Source: Glycomyces xiaoerkulensis
GTDB lineage: Bacteria; Actinomycetota; Actinomycetes; Mycobacteriales; Micromonosporaceae
Assembly: GCF_002798405.1 (NCBI RefSeq)
Contig: NZ_PGGV01000016.1
Location: forward strand, 186,001-250,000
Direction: 5' to 3'
Length of the DNA stretch: 64,000 bases
Shown here: piece by piece, positions 1 to 9,436 of the stretch
Layout of the letters: each line of letters begins with the position of its first letter
Numbering within the stretch: position 1 is the stretch's first letter
Notes under the pieces: model-generated
The model's input: only the letters and a program-made list of their open reading frames with translations
Databases searched by the model: none
Told to the model about the DNA's origin: nothing
Translations under genes and position numbers: made by a program

Positions 1-154
1 CGCACGGCCGGCTGGACGAACTGAGCGACCGTTGCCCCGGCGCCGCCGGGCCGGTCGGCGGAATTCGGGGCCGTTCGTCGTGCGCCGGCAGCGCCCGGCC
101 ATGCTCGTGGACACACGTCGGAGCCCCCGCGCGGACTCCGACCCCGGCGGACAG

Positions 155-190
155 ATCAAGGCCCGGCCGCCTCAGCGAGGCGGCCGGGCC
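155..190 (-). terminator. Intrinsic terminator after rplI
   Basis: A perfect 13-bp GC-rich stem (160-172 with 178-190) and a 5-nt loop lie just past the rplI stop on the minus strand. The tail is only mildly T-rich, which is common in actinobacteria. Positions 1-154 hold no gene I can support. Confidence 0.75.
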
Positions 191-206
191 CGTATCGCGC
201 CGGACG

Positions 207-671
207 CTACTTCTTGGCGCGGCGCTTGGCCGGGGTGACCTGCAGTTTGAACTTGGCGGTCACCTCCGGGTGCAGTTTCACTTGGACGTCGTAGGTGCCG
301 GTCGCCTTGATGGTCCCCGGCAGCTCCACGCGGCGGCGGTCGACCTTGGGGCCGCCCGCCTCCTCGACCGCCTTCGCCACGTCGGAGGCCGTGATCGAGC
401 CGAACAGTCGCCCGGCGTCGCCCACCCGGGCGACGATGTGGGCGTCGGTCTGCTTCAACCGCTCGGCCACCTGGCGGGCCTGATCCAGATCGTGGATCGC
501 GCGCGCGGCGCGAGCGCGCTGGATCGCGTCGACCTCCTTCTGGCCGCCCTTGGTCCAGGCGATCGCCAGGCCCTGCGGCAGCAGGTAGTTGCGGCCGTAG
601 CCCGGCTTGACGTCCACGACCTCACCGGCCGAGCCCAGGTCGGGGACCTCATGAGTCAGGATGATCTTCAT
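207..671 (-). CDS. rplI: 50S ribosomal protein L9
   Basis: This is ribosomal protein bL9 (154 aa), which binds 23S rRNA at the base of the L1 stalk and extends outward from the large subunit. The N-terminal domain begins MKIILTHEVPDLG and carries the conserved glycine-rich G-YGRNYL loop. A long helix and a C-terminal RNA-binding domain ending in a basic KRRAKK tail follow. A longer open frame runs upstream, but the ATG at 671 has a strong AGGAAGGAG ribosome binding site and matches the family's length. It is the last gene of the rpsF-ssb-rpsR-rplI operon. dnaB, which often follows in actinobacteria, is not visible here because a terminator comes next. Confidence 0.97.
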   Translation of the reverse strand: MKIILTHEVPDLGSAGEVVDVKPGYGRNYLLPQGLAIAWTKGGQKEVDAIQRARAARAIHDLDQARQVAERLKQTDAHIVARVGDAGRLFGSITASDVAKAVEEAGGPKVDRRRVELPGTIKATGTYDVQVKLHPEVTAKFKLQVTPAKRRAKK

Positions 672-685
672 AAGCTCACTCCTTC

Positions 686-931
686 CTAACGGCTCTGGCT
701 GGTGTACGGCAGCAGCGCCATCTCGCGGGCGTTCTTGACCGCCGCGGCGATCTGCCGCTGCTGCTGGGAGGTCACCCCCGTGACGCGGCGGGCACGGATC
801 TTGCCGCGGTCGGAGATGAACTTCCGCAGCAGCGCCGTGTCCTTGTAGTCGACGTAGGTGATGCCCTCCTTGTTCAGAGGGTTCGGTTTCTTCTTCGGCT
901 TCCGCAGAGGAGCCGACTTCGAATTGGCCAT
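686..931 (-). CDS. rpsR: 30S ribosomal protein S18
   Basis: This is ribosomal protein bS18 (81 aa), which pairs with S6 on the platform of the small subunit. The body with Y-D-Y-K-D and the [14 protein letters not shown] rRNA-binding helix is typical. No zinc-binding cysteines are present, so this is the Cys-free (C-minus) form. It sits 14 nt before rplI and after ssb in the same operon. Many actinobacteria carry a second, zinc-dependent S18 elsewhere, but none is seen in this window. Confidence 0.97.
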   Translation of the reverse strand: MANSKSAPLRKPKKKPNPLNKEGITYVDYKDTALLRKFISDRGKIRARRVTGVTSQQQRQIAAAVKNAREMALLPYTSQSR

Positions 932-976
932 GTCCTTCTTCTTGCCTTACTTCAGATCGATCCGGGCCGGACCCGG

Positions 977-1471
977 TTAGAACGGCGGGTCTTCGTCGAA
1001 GCCCTGGCCGGACGAGGAGCCGCCCGCCGGGGCGGCCGACGCCCAAGGGTCGTCCGGCACCGAAGCACCGCCGCCGCCCCCGAACTGGGAACGGCCGCCG
1101 CCTCCGCCACTGGTCTTGGTGATCTTCGCCGTGGCGAACCGCAGCGCCGGGCCGACCTCGTCGACGTCGATCTCGTACACCGTGCGCTTCTCGCCCTCGC
1201 GGGTCTCGAAGCTGCGCTGCTTCAACCGCCCCTGCACGATCACGCGCGAACCGCGCGACAGGGACTCGGCCACGTTCTCGGCGTACTGCCGCCACACGCT
1301 GCAGGTCAGGAACATCGCCTCACCGTCGCGCCACTGACCGGACTCCCGGTCGAAGGTGCGCGGCGTGGAGGCGATCCGGAACTTCGCAACGGCGGCCCCC
1401 GAGGGCGTGTACCGGAGCTCGGGGTCGTCGACGAGGTTGCCGATAACCGTGATGACTGTCTCTCCTGCCAT
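977..1471 (-). CDS. ssb: Single-stranded DNA-binding protein
   Basis: SSB (164 aa) coats single-stranded DNA during replication, recombination and repair and recruits partners through its C-terminal tip. The OB-fold occupies about residues 1-115 (start [13 protein letters not shown]; the [13 protein letters not shown] helix region is conserved). A Gly/Ser/Ala-rich flexible linker and the acidic tip DEDPPF follow, matching the usual D-D-D-x-P-F ending. It lies between rpsF and rpsR, the standard bacterial arrangement. The upstream CTCCTTAA element, read on the minus strand, supplies an AAGGAG ribosome binding site. Confidence 0.97.
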   Translation of the reverse strand: MAGETVITVIGNLVDDPELRYTPSGAAVAKFRIASTPRTFDRESGQWRDGEAMFLTCSVWRQYAENVAESLSRGSRVIVQGRLKQRSFETREGEKRTVYEIDVDEVGPALRFATAKITKTSGGGGGRSQFGGGGGASVPDDPWASAAPAGGSSSGQGFDEDPPF

Positions 1472-1510
1472 GACCTCTACTCCTTAAGGTCTCGCAGTTG
1501 CAATGTCGGG

Positions 1511-1801
1511 TTACCGAAGCTCCGGCCGCAGCACCTTGGTCCGCAGCACCGACTCGTTGAGCCGCATCTGCCGTTCCAACTCCGCCACGGGTGCGGGCTC
1601 GGACTGCAGGTCGACGACGGCGTAGATGCCTTCGCTGTTCTTCTCGATCTCGTAGGAGAGACGACGCTTTCCCCAGACGTCGATCTTGTCGACCGCGCCC
1701 CCGGCGTCCTTGACGCCCTTCAGGAACTTCTCCAGCGTCGGGCTGACCTGGCTCTCCTCGAAATTCGGTTCGAGGATCACCATGAGTTCGTAATGCCGCA
1801 A
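1511..1801 (-). CDS. rpsF: 30S ribosomal protein S6
   Basis: This is ribosomal protein bS6 (96 aa), the partner of S18 on the small-subunit platform. It has the characteristic RHYELMVIL first strand, the [10 protein letters not shown] segment and a C-terminal [12 protein letters not shown]. The reading frame stays open far upstream, but the family starts just before RHYEL. The TTG at 1801 is preceded by AGGAGGTGG at good spacing, so I chose it; no ATG or GTG fits. It is the first gene of the rpsF-ssb-rpsR-rplI operon and is transcribed divergently from the fumarase gene, sharing a 199-bp intergenic region. Confidence 0.95.
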   Translation of the reverse strand: MRHYELMVILEPNFEESQVSPTLEKFLKGVKDAGGAVDKIDVWGKRRLSYEIEKNSEGIYAVVDLQSEPAPVAELERQMRLNESVLRTKVLRPELR

Positions 1802-1829
1802 GATCGCTCCACCTCCTCTGGTCTCGACG

Positions 1830-1848
1830 GCCACGGTCCTTCCGTGGC
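1830..1848 (-). promoter_or_regulatory. Leader hairpin before rpsF
   Basis: A 7-bp perfect stem with a 5-nt loop lies in the rpsF leader about 30 nt upstream of the start codon. S6:S18 leader motifs exist in many bacteria, but I cannot show that this hairpin carries that motif. Confidence 0.3.
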
Positions 1849-1987
1849 AGGAGGATGACTTGCTCGTTGACCGCTCGACGGCGGACAACCCGGTAATCGT
1901 ACCTGCATATGGGCGGTGCGCCCGCGGCGCGCCGCCCAGGTGTGACGCTACCAATGGCCGCCGACAACGCAGGGCCGCCGCTCGCGC

Positions 1988-1993
1988 TAAGTT
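1988..1993 (+). promoter_or_regulatory. -10 element of fumarase gene (leaderless)
   Basis: TAAGTT ends 7 nt before the GTG start and there is no Shine-Dalgarno sequence, which predicts a leaderless transcript. Confidence 0.45.
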
Positions 1994-2000
1994 GGGTGTC

Positions 2001-3665
<1,665 letters not shown>

Positions 3666-3682
3666 ACGACGCTGGGGCGGTC

Positions 3683-4633
3683 TCAGTCGGTCGGTTCGAA
3701 AACGTCGGCGGCGGTCTCGGCCGTCGCCGCCCGCTGGAGCCAACCGAGGTAGATCTGCTCGTCCTCGCAGCGGAGCACGCGGTCCCGGTCTTCGGCGCGC
3801 AGCTCGATGCCGCGCATCGACAGCAGGCCGAACAGCGCTTCGGCCCGGCCCTGCACTCGTCCTTGCTCTCGGCCCTGCTCACGGCCCTGCGCTCGGCCCT
3901 GCTCACGGCCTTCGGCTCGGCCTTCGGCACGCCCCAGGGCCTTGAGCTCTCGGCGCAGTCCGGAAGCGAACGGGTAGGTCATGGTCATGATTATGCTCCT
4001 CCAGTGGTCGTGTGCGCTACCTTCCCCGAGACCGACCTCGATGTACTCGGCGAAGAACTTCGCCGATTCGAGGTCGATCCCGTCGAGGGCCTCGGCCAGG
4101 ACGTCCAGGGCGATGGCGATGTCGGGGTGGTTCCGATGCGTCAGAGCCGCCATGATGGCCAGCATGATGTCTTCGGCGGCCTGAGCGAGATCGGTGATGA
4201 ACGGCGTGTTGTCGGGGCCGATGACGAACGGATGGATGGTGGCCGAGGCCCGCCGCTCCGGGCCGAGCGTCATCGGGGCCCGGCAGGCCGCCGCGGTGGC
4301 CGGATCGGCGGTCAGGATGATCAGCGTGGCGGGAAGTCCGAAGTACGCCTCGAGGTAGGCCAGGTACCAGTGCCATGCCCGTTGCTTCGCCCGGGTGGGC
4401 ACGGTCGACTGCGGTTCGATGACCAGGATCTCGGCGCCGGTGTCGGTCTCGATCCGCATCGCCGTGTCCACTTCGCGGATGACGGGCTTGATTTCGGTGA
4501 GGTCCGAGTCGATGGCCGCCACGCCTCGGAAGACCGGGAAGTCCTCCCCGAGGCATTCCTTCAGCGCTCGGCGGAACAAGTCCGGGTCGTCCCGGAACAG
4601 ATGGTGCAGGGCCTCATGAGGTGTTTTCGGCAT
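3683..4633 (-). CDS. Rpn/YhgA-like PD-(D/E)XK nuclease-family protein
   Basis: This 316-aa protein resembles a large streptomycete family of transposase-like PD-(D/E)XK proteins related to recombination-promoting Rpn nucleases. Conserved marks are the N-terminal LHHLFRDDPDLF, the SDLTEIKP strand and the acidic ILVIEPQS motif, in which the E-x-Q pair is the likely catalytic part. The YLAYLEAYFG helix region follows. After about residue 230 comes an arginine/glutamine repeat (GREQGRAQ-like) predicted to be helical or coiled coil. The function in this organism is unknown; relatives cut DNA or act in defence. It is a single gene between fumarase and chitinase, with TAATCT 6 nt before the ATG, suggesting a leaderless mRNA. 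Confidence 0.72.
   Translation of the reverse strand: MPKTPHEALHHLFRDDPDLFRRALKECLGEDFPVFRGVAAIDSDLTEIKPVIREVDTAMRIETDTGAEILVIEPQSTVPTRAKQRAWHWYLAYLEAYFGLPATLIILTADPATAAACRAPMTLGPERRASATIHPFVIGPDNTPFITDLAQAAEDIMLAIMAALTHRNHPDIAIALDVLAEALDGIDLESAKFFAEYIEVGLGEGSAHDHWRSIIMTMTYPFASGLRRELKALGRAEGRAEGREQGRAQGREQGREQGRVQGRAEALFGLLSMRGIELRAEDRDRVLRCEDEQIYLGWLQRAATAETAADVFEPTD
3862..3930. repeat. 24-nt tandem repeat in the Rpn-like gene
   Basis: A segment of about 20 nt beginning CTCGGCCCTGCTCACGGCC recurs 24 nt later and more weakly on either side. It encodes alternating GR-E-QGR-AQ units (8 codons per period). The copy number could change by slippage. Confidence 0.7.
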
Positions 4634-4639
4634 GAATGG

Positions 4640-4645
4640 AGATTA
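4640..4645 (-). promoter_or_regulatory. -10 element of the Rpn-like gene (leaderless)
   Basis: TAATCT on the minus strand ends 6 nt before the ATG at 4633, and no ribosome binding site is present. Confidence 0.45.
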
Positions 4646-4799
4646 AGCGTCAACAACAAGCATGAGGGGTCGTATTTCCGGCGGTGTGTCGCCCTGCGCC
4701 GAGGATCACATTGACGGCACCGGGCCGGGCTCGTGCTCGCACGTCGGATCGGGAGCGGGCGGACCCGGTCGGCGTTGTGCGCTCGCCGGGCCCGCCCTG

Positions 4800-4823
4800 G
4801 TTCCGCGGTGGCGGCCGCGGAAC
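4800..4823 (-). terminator. Hairpin after the chitinase gene
   Basis: A perfect 9-bp stem with a 6-nt loop starts 9 nt past the chitinase stop. It lacks a T-run, so termination is plausible but unproven. The remainder of the 4634-4832 gap shows no gene. Confidence 0.45.
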
Positions 4824-4832
4824 GGAGTGGGG

Positions 4833-6098
4833 CTAAGGGAGGGTCGAGAAGTGGCCGGCCACGGTGTCGGCGAAGTGGTAGCCGCTGGTGGCGTCCCAGT
4901 TGACCGACCAGGTCATCGCGCCGCCGATGCCCGGATAGGCCTGGCTCGGCGTGAAGTCGCCGCAGTTGGCCAGCCGGGTCAGGCAGTCGAGGGCGTCGTT
5001 GACCATCGCCGGGTCGACGTAGCCGCTCCCGGCGGCGCTCGCCACGGCCGGGAGGCCGAGGCCGACCTGGCTCGGCGCGAGCCCGGCTTCGAGCTGGATG
5101 CACGCCTGCGCGGTGATGAAGTCGACGTCGCCCTGCGAGTACACCTGGTCGTCGCAGCCGAGCATCGACCCGGAGTTGTAGTACTGCATGTTGACGATGG
5201 TCAGGATGTCCTTGGTGTTGACCGCCAACTGGTAGTATCCGGCGCTCTCGTACTGGAAGTCGATCGTCTGCGGGGCCATGGTGTAGACCAGGTCCGATCC
5301 GGCGCCGGCGTGGACGGCCCGCATCGCGGTCTCGATCGCCGAGGCGTCGATGCCGTGCTCGAGATCGATGTCGACGCCGTCGAAGCCGTACTCGTCCATC
5401 AGCGAAAGGACCGATTCGGCGAAGGCGTCGGCCGAGGCGGCGTCGTTGATGGTGACGTTGCCCTTCTCGCCGCCCACCGAGATGATGACCTTGCGGCCCT
5501 CGGCCTGGATCGCGGCGATGTCGGACTTGAACTCGGCCTCGGTGTAGCCGAGCTGGTTCGCGACGTCCGAGTCGAGGGTGAAGTCGACCGCGCCGACCGG
5601 GCTCGGGACGGCGTCGGCGAAGGCCACCGCCACGATGTCGTAGGCGGCGGGGATCTCGGACAGGCGCATCACGGTGGAGCCGTTGTCGAAGTTGTGCCAG
5701 TAGCCGGTCAGCGTCGTCTCGCCGTCGCCGGGGGGCGGACCGGTCGTGGGGGCGTCGGTCGGCTCGTCCGTCGGCTCGTCGGTGGGTTCGTCAGTAGGCT
5801 CATCGGTCGGTTCGGCGGTGGGGTCGTCACCGGCGCCGTCGCAGGCGCCGAGGTGCTCCCACACGCCCCACTCGCCGGTGGTGCCGGGTTCCTGGCCGCG
5901 GGTCCACCACTGGGCGCGGTACTCCTCGTCCTGGTGGCTGACCAGGTCGTCACCCCAGTAGACGGTGTCCGCGTCCCAGGGCTCCCCTTGGCATTCGGCG
6001 GCGGACGCGGTGGTCGCGAAGGCGACCGGGACGGCGGCGGCCGCCCCCGCGATCAGGGTGGAGGCGGCGATCAGCGCCGCCGTTCGGGTGCGTTTCAA
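4833..6098 (-). CDS. Secreted GH18 chitinase with chitin-binding domain
   Basis: This is an extracellular endo-type chitinase (421 aa). A Sec signal peptide (KRTRTAALIAAS... ending near TASAA, about 33 residues) is followed by a small CBM5/12-type chitin-binding domain (about 35-85) rich in Trp (VYWGDDLVSHQDEEYRAQWW). Next come a PTDE-repeat linker and the GH18 barrel. The catalytic DGVDIDLE motif matches DGxDxDxE, with the last Glu as acid/base. An in-frame ATG lies 12 nt upstream, but the TTG at 6098 has GGAGG at the proper spacing and gives a cleaner signal peptide, so I chose TTG. The gene is monocistronic and probably serves in chitin degradation. Confidence 0.9.
   Translation of the reverse strand: MKRTRTAALIAASTLIAGAAAAVPVAFATTASAAECQGEPWDADTVYWGDDLVSHQDEEYRAQWWTRGQEPGTTGEWGVWEHLGACDGAGDDPTAEPTDEPTDEPTDEPTDEPTDAPTTGPPPGDGETTLTGYWHNFDNGSTVMRLSEIPAAYDIVAVAFADAVPSPVGAVDFTLDSDVANQLGYTEAEFKSDIAAIQAEGRKVIISVGGEKGNVTINDAASADAFAESVLSLMDEYGFDGVDIDLEHGIDASAIETAMRAVHAGAGSDLVYTMAPQTIDFQYESAGYYQLAVNTKDILTIVNMQYYNSGSMLGCDDQVYSQGDVDFITAQACIQLEAGLAPSQVGLGLPAVASAAGSGYVDPAMVNDALDCLTRLANCGDFTPSQAYPGIGGAMTWSVNWDATSGYHFADTVAGHFSTLP
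5750..5815 (-). repeat. PTDE tandem repeat encoding the chitinase linker
   Basis: Five degenerate 12-nt units encode the Thr-Asp-Glu-Pro linker between the binding and catalytic domains. The units differ mainly at third positions, so protein spacing rather than DNA identity is conserved. Confidence 0.8.
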
Positions 6099-6260
6099 GG
6101 CGCCCTCCATGATAGTAAATATTCCTAACAGAAATTACAATCATGGTTGTCGATTCCCGGTCGCGTGTCAAGAGTCCGCAGGTGGAGAGATTCCCGTCCG
6201 CCCGATTTGCCCAGCGCTCCCACGGGCAGCGAGAGGAATCGGTTCAGATTGTCACCGCTT

Positions 6261-7628
6261 TCATCGCTCCACGTAGCTGAGCAGATCCTGCCTGGTGAGC
6301 ACCCCGATCGGCTTCCCCTCGGAGAAGACCATCAGCGCATCGTTGTCCTCGAGCACCTCCACCGCCCGATCCACCAGCTCGCCCGAGCCGATGGTCGGCA
6401 GCGGGCCGCCGACGTGCCCCTCGATGGAGTCGTGCAGCGTCGCCTTGCCCTTGAACAGGGCGTCCATGAGCTCGCGCTCGGCCACCGCCCCGGCGACCTC
6501 GCCGCTCATCACCGGCGGCTCCGCCCCCAGCACCGGCATCTGGCTGACCCCGTACCGGCGCATGATGTCGATCGCCTCGCGCACGGTGTCGTTCGGATGG
6601 ACGTGGACCAGCTCGGGGATGTCGCCGCCCTTTCCGGCCAGCACCTCGCCGACGGTGGTCGAGCCGGACCCGGCCCCCATGAAGCCGAACTCGGTCATCC
6701 AACCGTCGTTGAAGATCTTCGACAGGTAACCGCGCCCGCCGTCGGGCAGCAGCACCACGACCAGCGCCTCGGGACCGGCCTCGCGCGCCACCTCGAGAGC
6801 GCCCACCACGGCCATGCCCGCCGAGCCGCCCACCAGCAGGCCCTCCTCGCGGGCCAGGCGGCGGGTCATCTCGAACGACTCCGAATCGGTGACCTCCACG
6901 ATCCGATCGGGCAGGCCGCGGTCGTAGTTCTCCGGCCAGAAATCCTCGCCGACCCCTTCGACGAGGTAGGGCCGCCCCGATCCGCCCGAGTAGACCGAGC
7001 CCTCGGGGTCGGCGCCGACGATCTGGACCCGGTCGCCGGAGACCTCCTTGAGATAGGCGCCGGTGCCTGTGATGGTCCCCCCGGTGCCGATGCCGGTCAC
7101 GAAATGAGTGATCTCCCCGTCGGTCTGCTCCCACAGCTCCGGGCCGGTCCGGTGGTAGTGCGAAGCCGGATTGGCCGGGTTGGAGTACTGGTCGGGCTTC
7201 CACGAGCCCTCGATCTCGGTCAGCAGCCGATCGGAGACCTTGTAGTACGAGCGCGGGTCCTCCGGGTCGACGGCGGTGGGGCACACGACCACCTCGGCGC
7301 CGTAGGCCTTGAGCACGTTCCGCTTGTCCTCGGAGACCTTGTCGGGGCAGACGAACACGCACCGGTAACCGCGCTGCTGGGCCACCATCGCCAGCCCCAC
7401 GCCGGTGTTGCCGCTGGTGGGCTCCACGATCGTGCCCCCGGGCCCGAGGGAGCCGGAGGCCTCGGCCTCGTCGACCATACGCACGGCGATGCGGTCCTTG
7501 ACCGAACCGCCGGGATTGAGGTACTCGATCTTCGCCAGCACCGTCGCCGCCACCCCGTCGGTGACCGAATTGAGCCTCACCAGGGGGGTGTCTCCGATGA
7601 GGTCGAGAACCGTCTCGTAATAACGCAC
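6261..7628 (-). CDS. cbs: Cystathionine beta-synthase
   Basis: A PLP enzyme (455 aa) that condenses serine and homocysteine to cystathionine in reverse transsulfuration. The fold-type II catalytic domain (about 1-320) begins with LIGDTPLVRLNS; the PLP lysine is in GGSVKDR and the PLP-phosphate loop is SGNTGVGLA. Two C-terminal CBS domains (about 330-455, with QMPVL and GVLTRQDLL segments) follow; in relatives they bind adenosyl ligands. Two GTG codons compete: 7634 and 7628. The hexamer TAGGCT ends exactly 6 nt before the GTG at 7628, and MRYYETVLDLIG suits the family, so I prefer that one. It is divergent from gnd. Confidence 0.93.
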   Translation of the reverse strand: MRYYETVLDLIGDTPLVRLNSVTDGVAATVLAKIEYLNPGGSVKDRIAVRMVDEAEASGSLGPGGTIVEPTSGNTGVGLAMVAQQRGYRCVFVCPDKVSEDKRNVLKAYGAEVVVCPTAVDPEDPRSYYKVSDRLLTEIEGSWKPDQYSNPANPASHYHRTGPELWEQTDGEITHFVTGIGTGGTITGTGAYLKEVSGDRVQIVGADPEGSVYSGGSGRPYLVEGVGEDFWPENYDRGLPDRIVEVTDSESFEMTRRLAREEGLLVGGSAGMAVVGALEVAREAGPEALVVVLLPDGGRGYLSKIFNDGWMTEFGFMGAGSGSTTVGEVLAGKGGDIPELVHVHPNDTVREAIDIMRRYGVSQMPVLGAEPPVMSGEVAGAVAERELMDALFKGKATLHDSIEGHVGGPLPTIGSGELVDRAVEVLEDNDALMVFSEGKPIGVLTRQDLLSYVER

Positions 7629-7634
7629 CCTCAC

Positions 7635-7640
7635 AGCCTA
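7635..7640 (-). promoter_or_regulatory. -10 element of cbs (leaderless)
   Basis: TAGGCT on the minus strand ends 6 nt before the GTG at 7628 and decides between two possible starts. Confidence 0.45.
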
Positions 7641-7690
7641 TGCCCCGTTGACGTGCGACGGAAGGACTCTCGTCACCGTGTCGTCGCCGC

Positions 7691-7721
7691 TTGGAAAACG
7701 GTCCCGCAGCGTGGATACGAT
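7691..7721 (+). promoter_or_regulatory. Possible gnd promoter
   Basis: TTGGAA (7691-7696) and TACGAT (7716-7721) are 19 nt apart, about 120 nt upstream of gnd. The spacing is longer than ideal. Confidence 0.3.
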
Positions 7722-7841
7722 GGGCCGCGGCGACACCGACGCCGCCGGACTCAGCGAGAATCGGACATGCACGCTGAGTAGATCCAGGGCTCCGACGGCG
7801 TCGCCGAGGGGCCACTCGAGAAAAGTAGGGAGACTCGGTAC

Positions 7842-9272
7842 ATGAGCACCGCCGACATCGGAGTGGTCGGACTGGCCGTCATGGGCTCCAATCTCGCCCG
7901 CAACTTCGCCCGCCACGGCTTCACCGTCGCGGTCTACAACCGCACCTACGCCAAGACCGAGGAGCTGATCGCCGAGCACGGCGGCGAGGGCGACTTCGTC
8001 CCCTCCGAGGAGCTCGCGGACTTCGTAGCCTCCCTCAAGCGGCCCCGCAAGGCCATGATCATGGTGCAGGCCGGACCCGCCACCGACGCCGTGATCGAGC
8101 AGCTCGCCGAGCTCATGGAGCCCGGCGACATGATCATCGACGGCGGCAACGCCCACTTCGAGAACACCCGCCGCCGCGAGGCCGCGCTGCGCGAGCGGGA
8201 CATCCACTTCGTCGGCACCGGCGTCTCCGGCGGCGAGGAGGGCGCGCTCAACGGCCCGTCCATCATGCCCGGCGGCTCCGAGGAGTCCTACGCGAGCCTC
8301 GGCCCCATCCTGGAGGCCATCGCCGCCAAGGCCCCCGACGGCACCCCGTGCTGCACCCGCCTCGGCCCGGACGGGGCCGGACACTTCGTCAAGATGGTGC
8401 ACAACGGCATCGAATACTCCGACATGCAGCTCATCGGCGAAGCCTATGACCTGCTGCGCCGCGGCGCGGGAATCGAACCGACCGAGCTGAGCAAGATCTT
8501 CTCCGAGTGGAACGGCGGCGAGCTCGACTCCTACCTGATCGAGATCACCGCCGAGGTGCTGGGCCACACCGACGCCGCGACCGGCAGGCCGTTCGTCGAC
8601 GTCGTGCTCGACCGGGCCGGCCAGAAGGGCACCGGCCGGTGGACGGTGCAGAACGCGCTCGACCTCGGCGTCCCGGTCACCGGCATCGCCGAGGCCACCT
8701 TCGCGCGGGCGCTCTCGAGCGGGACCACGCAGCGCGAGGGCGCCGTCGGCGTCCTGGCCGGGCCCGACGGCAGGGTCGACCTGCCCGAGACCTTCGTCGA
8801 GGACGTGCGCCAGGCGCTGTACGCCTCCAAGATCGTGGCCTACGCCCAGGGCTTCGACCAGCTCACCGCCGCCAGCGCCGAGTACGACTGGGACATCGAC
8901 CTGGGCTCGTGCGCGACGCTGTGGCGGGCCGGCTGCATCATCCGGGCCGGGTTCCTCGACAAGATCACCGCCGCCTGGCGCGAGAATCCGGAGCTGCCGA
9001 CGCTGCTGGCGGCCCCCGAGTTCACCAAGATCGTCACCGACGCCCAGGAAGCCTGGCGGCGCGTGGTGGCCACGGCGGTGCGGGCCGGCATCCCGACCCC
9101 CGGCTTCTCGTCGGCGCTGGCCTACTACGACGGCCTGCGTTCCAAGCGCCTTCCGGCCGCGCTGGTCCAGGGTCAGCGGGACTTCTTCGGCGCGCACACC
9201 TACCGGCGGGTCGACCGGGAGGGCGTCTTCCACACCGAGTGGTCCGCCGACCGCTCGGAGACCGAGCTGTAG
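7842..9272 (+). CDS. gnd: 6-phosphogluconate dehydrogenase, decarboxylating (long form)
   Basis: This oxidises 6-phosphogluconate to ribulose 5-phosphate and CO2 in the pentose phosphate pathway and yields NADPH. At 476 aa it has the full dimeric length. It shows the N-terminal Rossmann motif GLAVMGSNLARN with NRT (an Arg/Thr pattern typical of NADP use), GGNAHFENT, GVSGGEEGA, the catalytic KMVHNGIEY (Lys) and a C-terminal helical domain ending with FGAHTYRR. GGGAGA lies just before the ATG as ribosome binding site, and a strong terminator follows. A second, shorter paralogue sits at 35418-36293 in the dnaN-recF cluster. Confidence 0.96.
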   Translation: MSTADIGVVGLAVMGSNLARNFARHGFTVAVYNRTYAKTEELIAEHGGEGDFVPSEELADFVASLKRPRKAMIMVQAGPATDAVIEQLAELMEPGDMIIDGGNAHFENTRRREAALRERDIHFVGTGVSGGEEGALNGPSIMPGGSEESYASLGPILEAIAAKAPDGTPCCTRLGPDGAGHFVKMVHNGIEYSDMQLIGEAYDLLRRGAGIEPTELSKIFSEWNGGELDSYLIEITAEVLGHTDAATGRPFVDVVLDRAGQKGTGRWTVQNALDLGVPVTGIAEATFARALSSGTTQREGAVGVLAGPDGRVDLPETFVEDVRQALYASKIVAYAQGFDQLTAASAEYDWDIDLGSCATLWRAGCIIRAGFLDKITAAWRENPELPTLLAAPEFTKIVTDAQEAWRRVVATAVRAGIPTPGFSSALAYYDGLRSKRLPAALVQGQRDFFGAHTYRRVDREGVFHTEWSADRSETEL

Positions 9273-9293
9273 CACGAACCGAGCCTCCGAACG

Positions 9294-9330
9294 GCGGGGC
9301 CGACCCGGTCATCCGGGTCGGCCCCGCTTT
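9294..9330 (+). terminator. Intrinsic terminator after gnd
   Basis: A perfect 15-bp stem (9294-9308 with 9313-9327), a TCAT loop and a short T-run start 21 nt past the gnd stop. Confidence 0.9.
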
Positions 9331-9365
9331 GCTGTGCAGTGACTCCGAACACATATGCACCATAC

Positions 9366-9419
9366 GGTTTCCACACGGAACCTACGGGTGTACATTCGAG
9401 GAAACCCACTGGTTTCCTC
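9366..9419 (+). promoter_or_regulatory. Promoter and palindromic operators of the hydrolase gene
   Basis: TACATT (9391-9396) fits a -10 element. A perfect 9-bp inverted repeat with a 4-nt spacer (9398-9419, arms GAGGAAACC/GGTTTCCTC) covers the expected transcription start. A weaker related dyad (9366-9382, GGTTTCC/GGAACC) sits in the -35 zone. A TetR gene lies just downstream, so these are plausible operators. Confidence 0.5.
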
Positions 9420-9436
9420 AAGGAACGGAGCAGGAT

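Noticed and set aside
1-154. Open frames at the window start
   Set aside because: No frame has a start, a ribosome binding site or recognisable residues; a gene cut by the window edge cannot be excluded.
6111-6260. TTGACA-like element (6166-6171) upstream of the chitinase gene as a promoter
   Set aside because: No -10 hexamer with 16-19 nt spacing was found; the best candidate is 20 nt away, so it was not listed.
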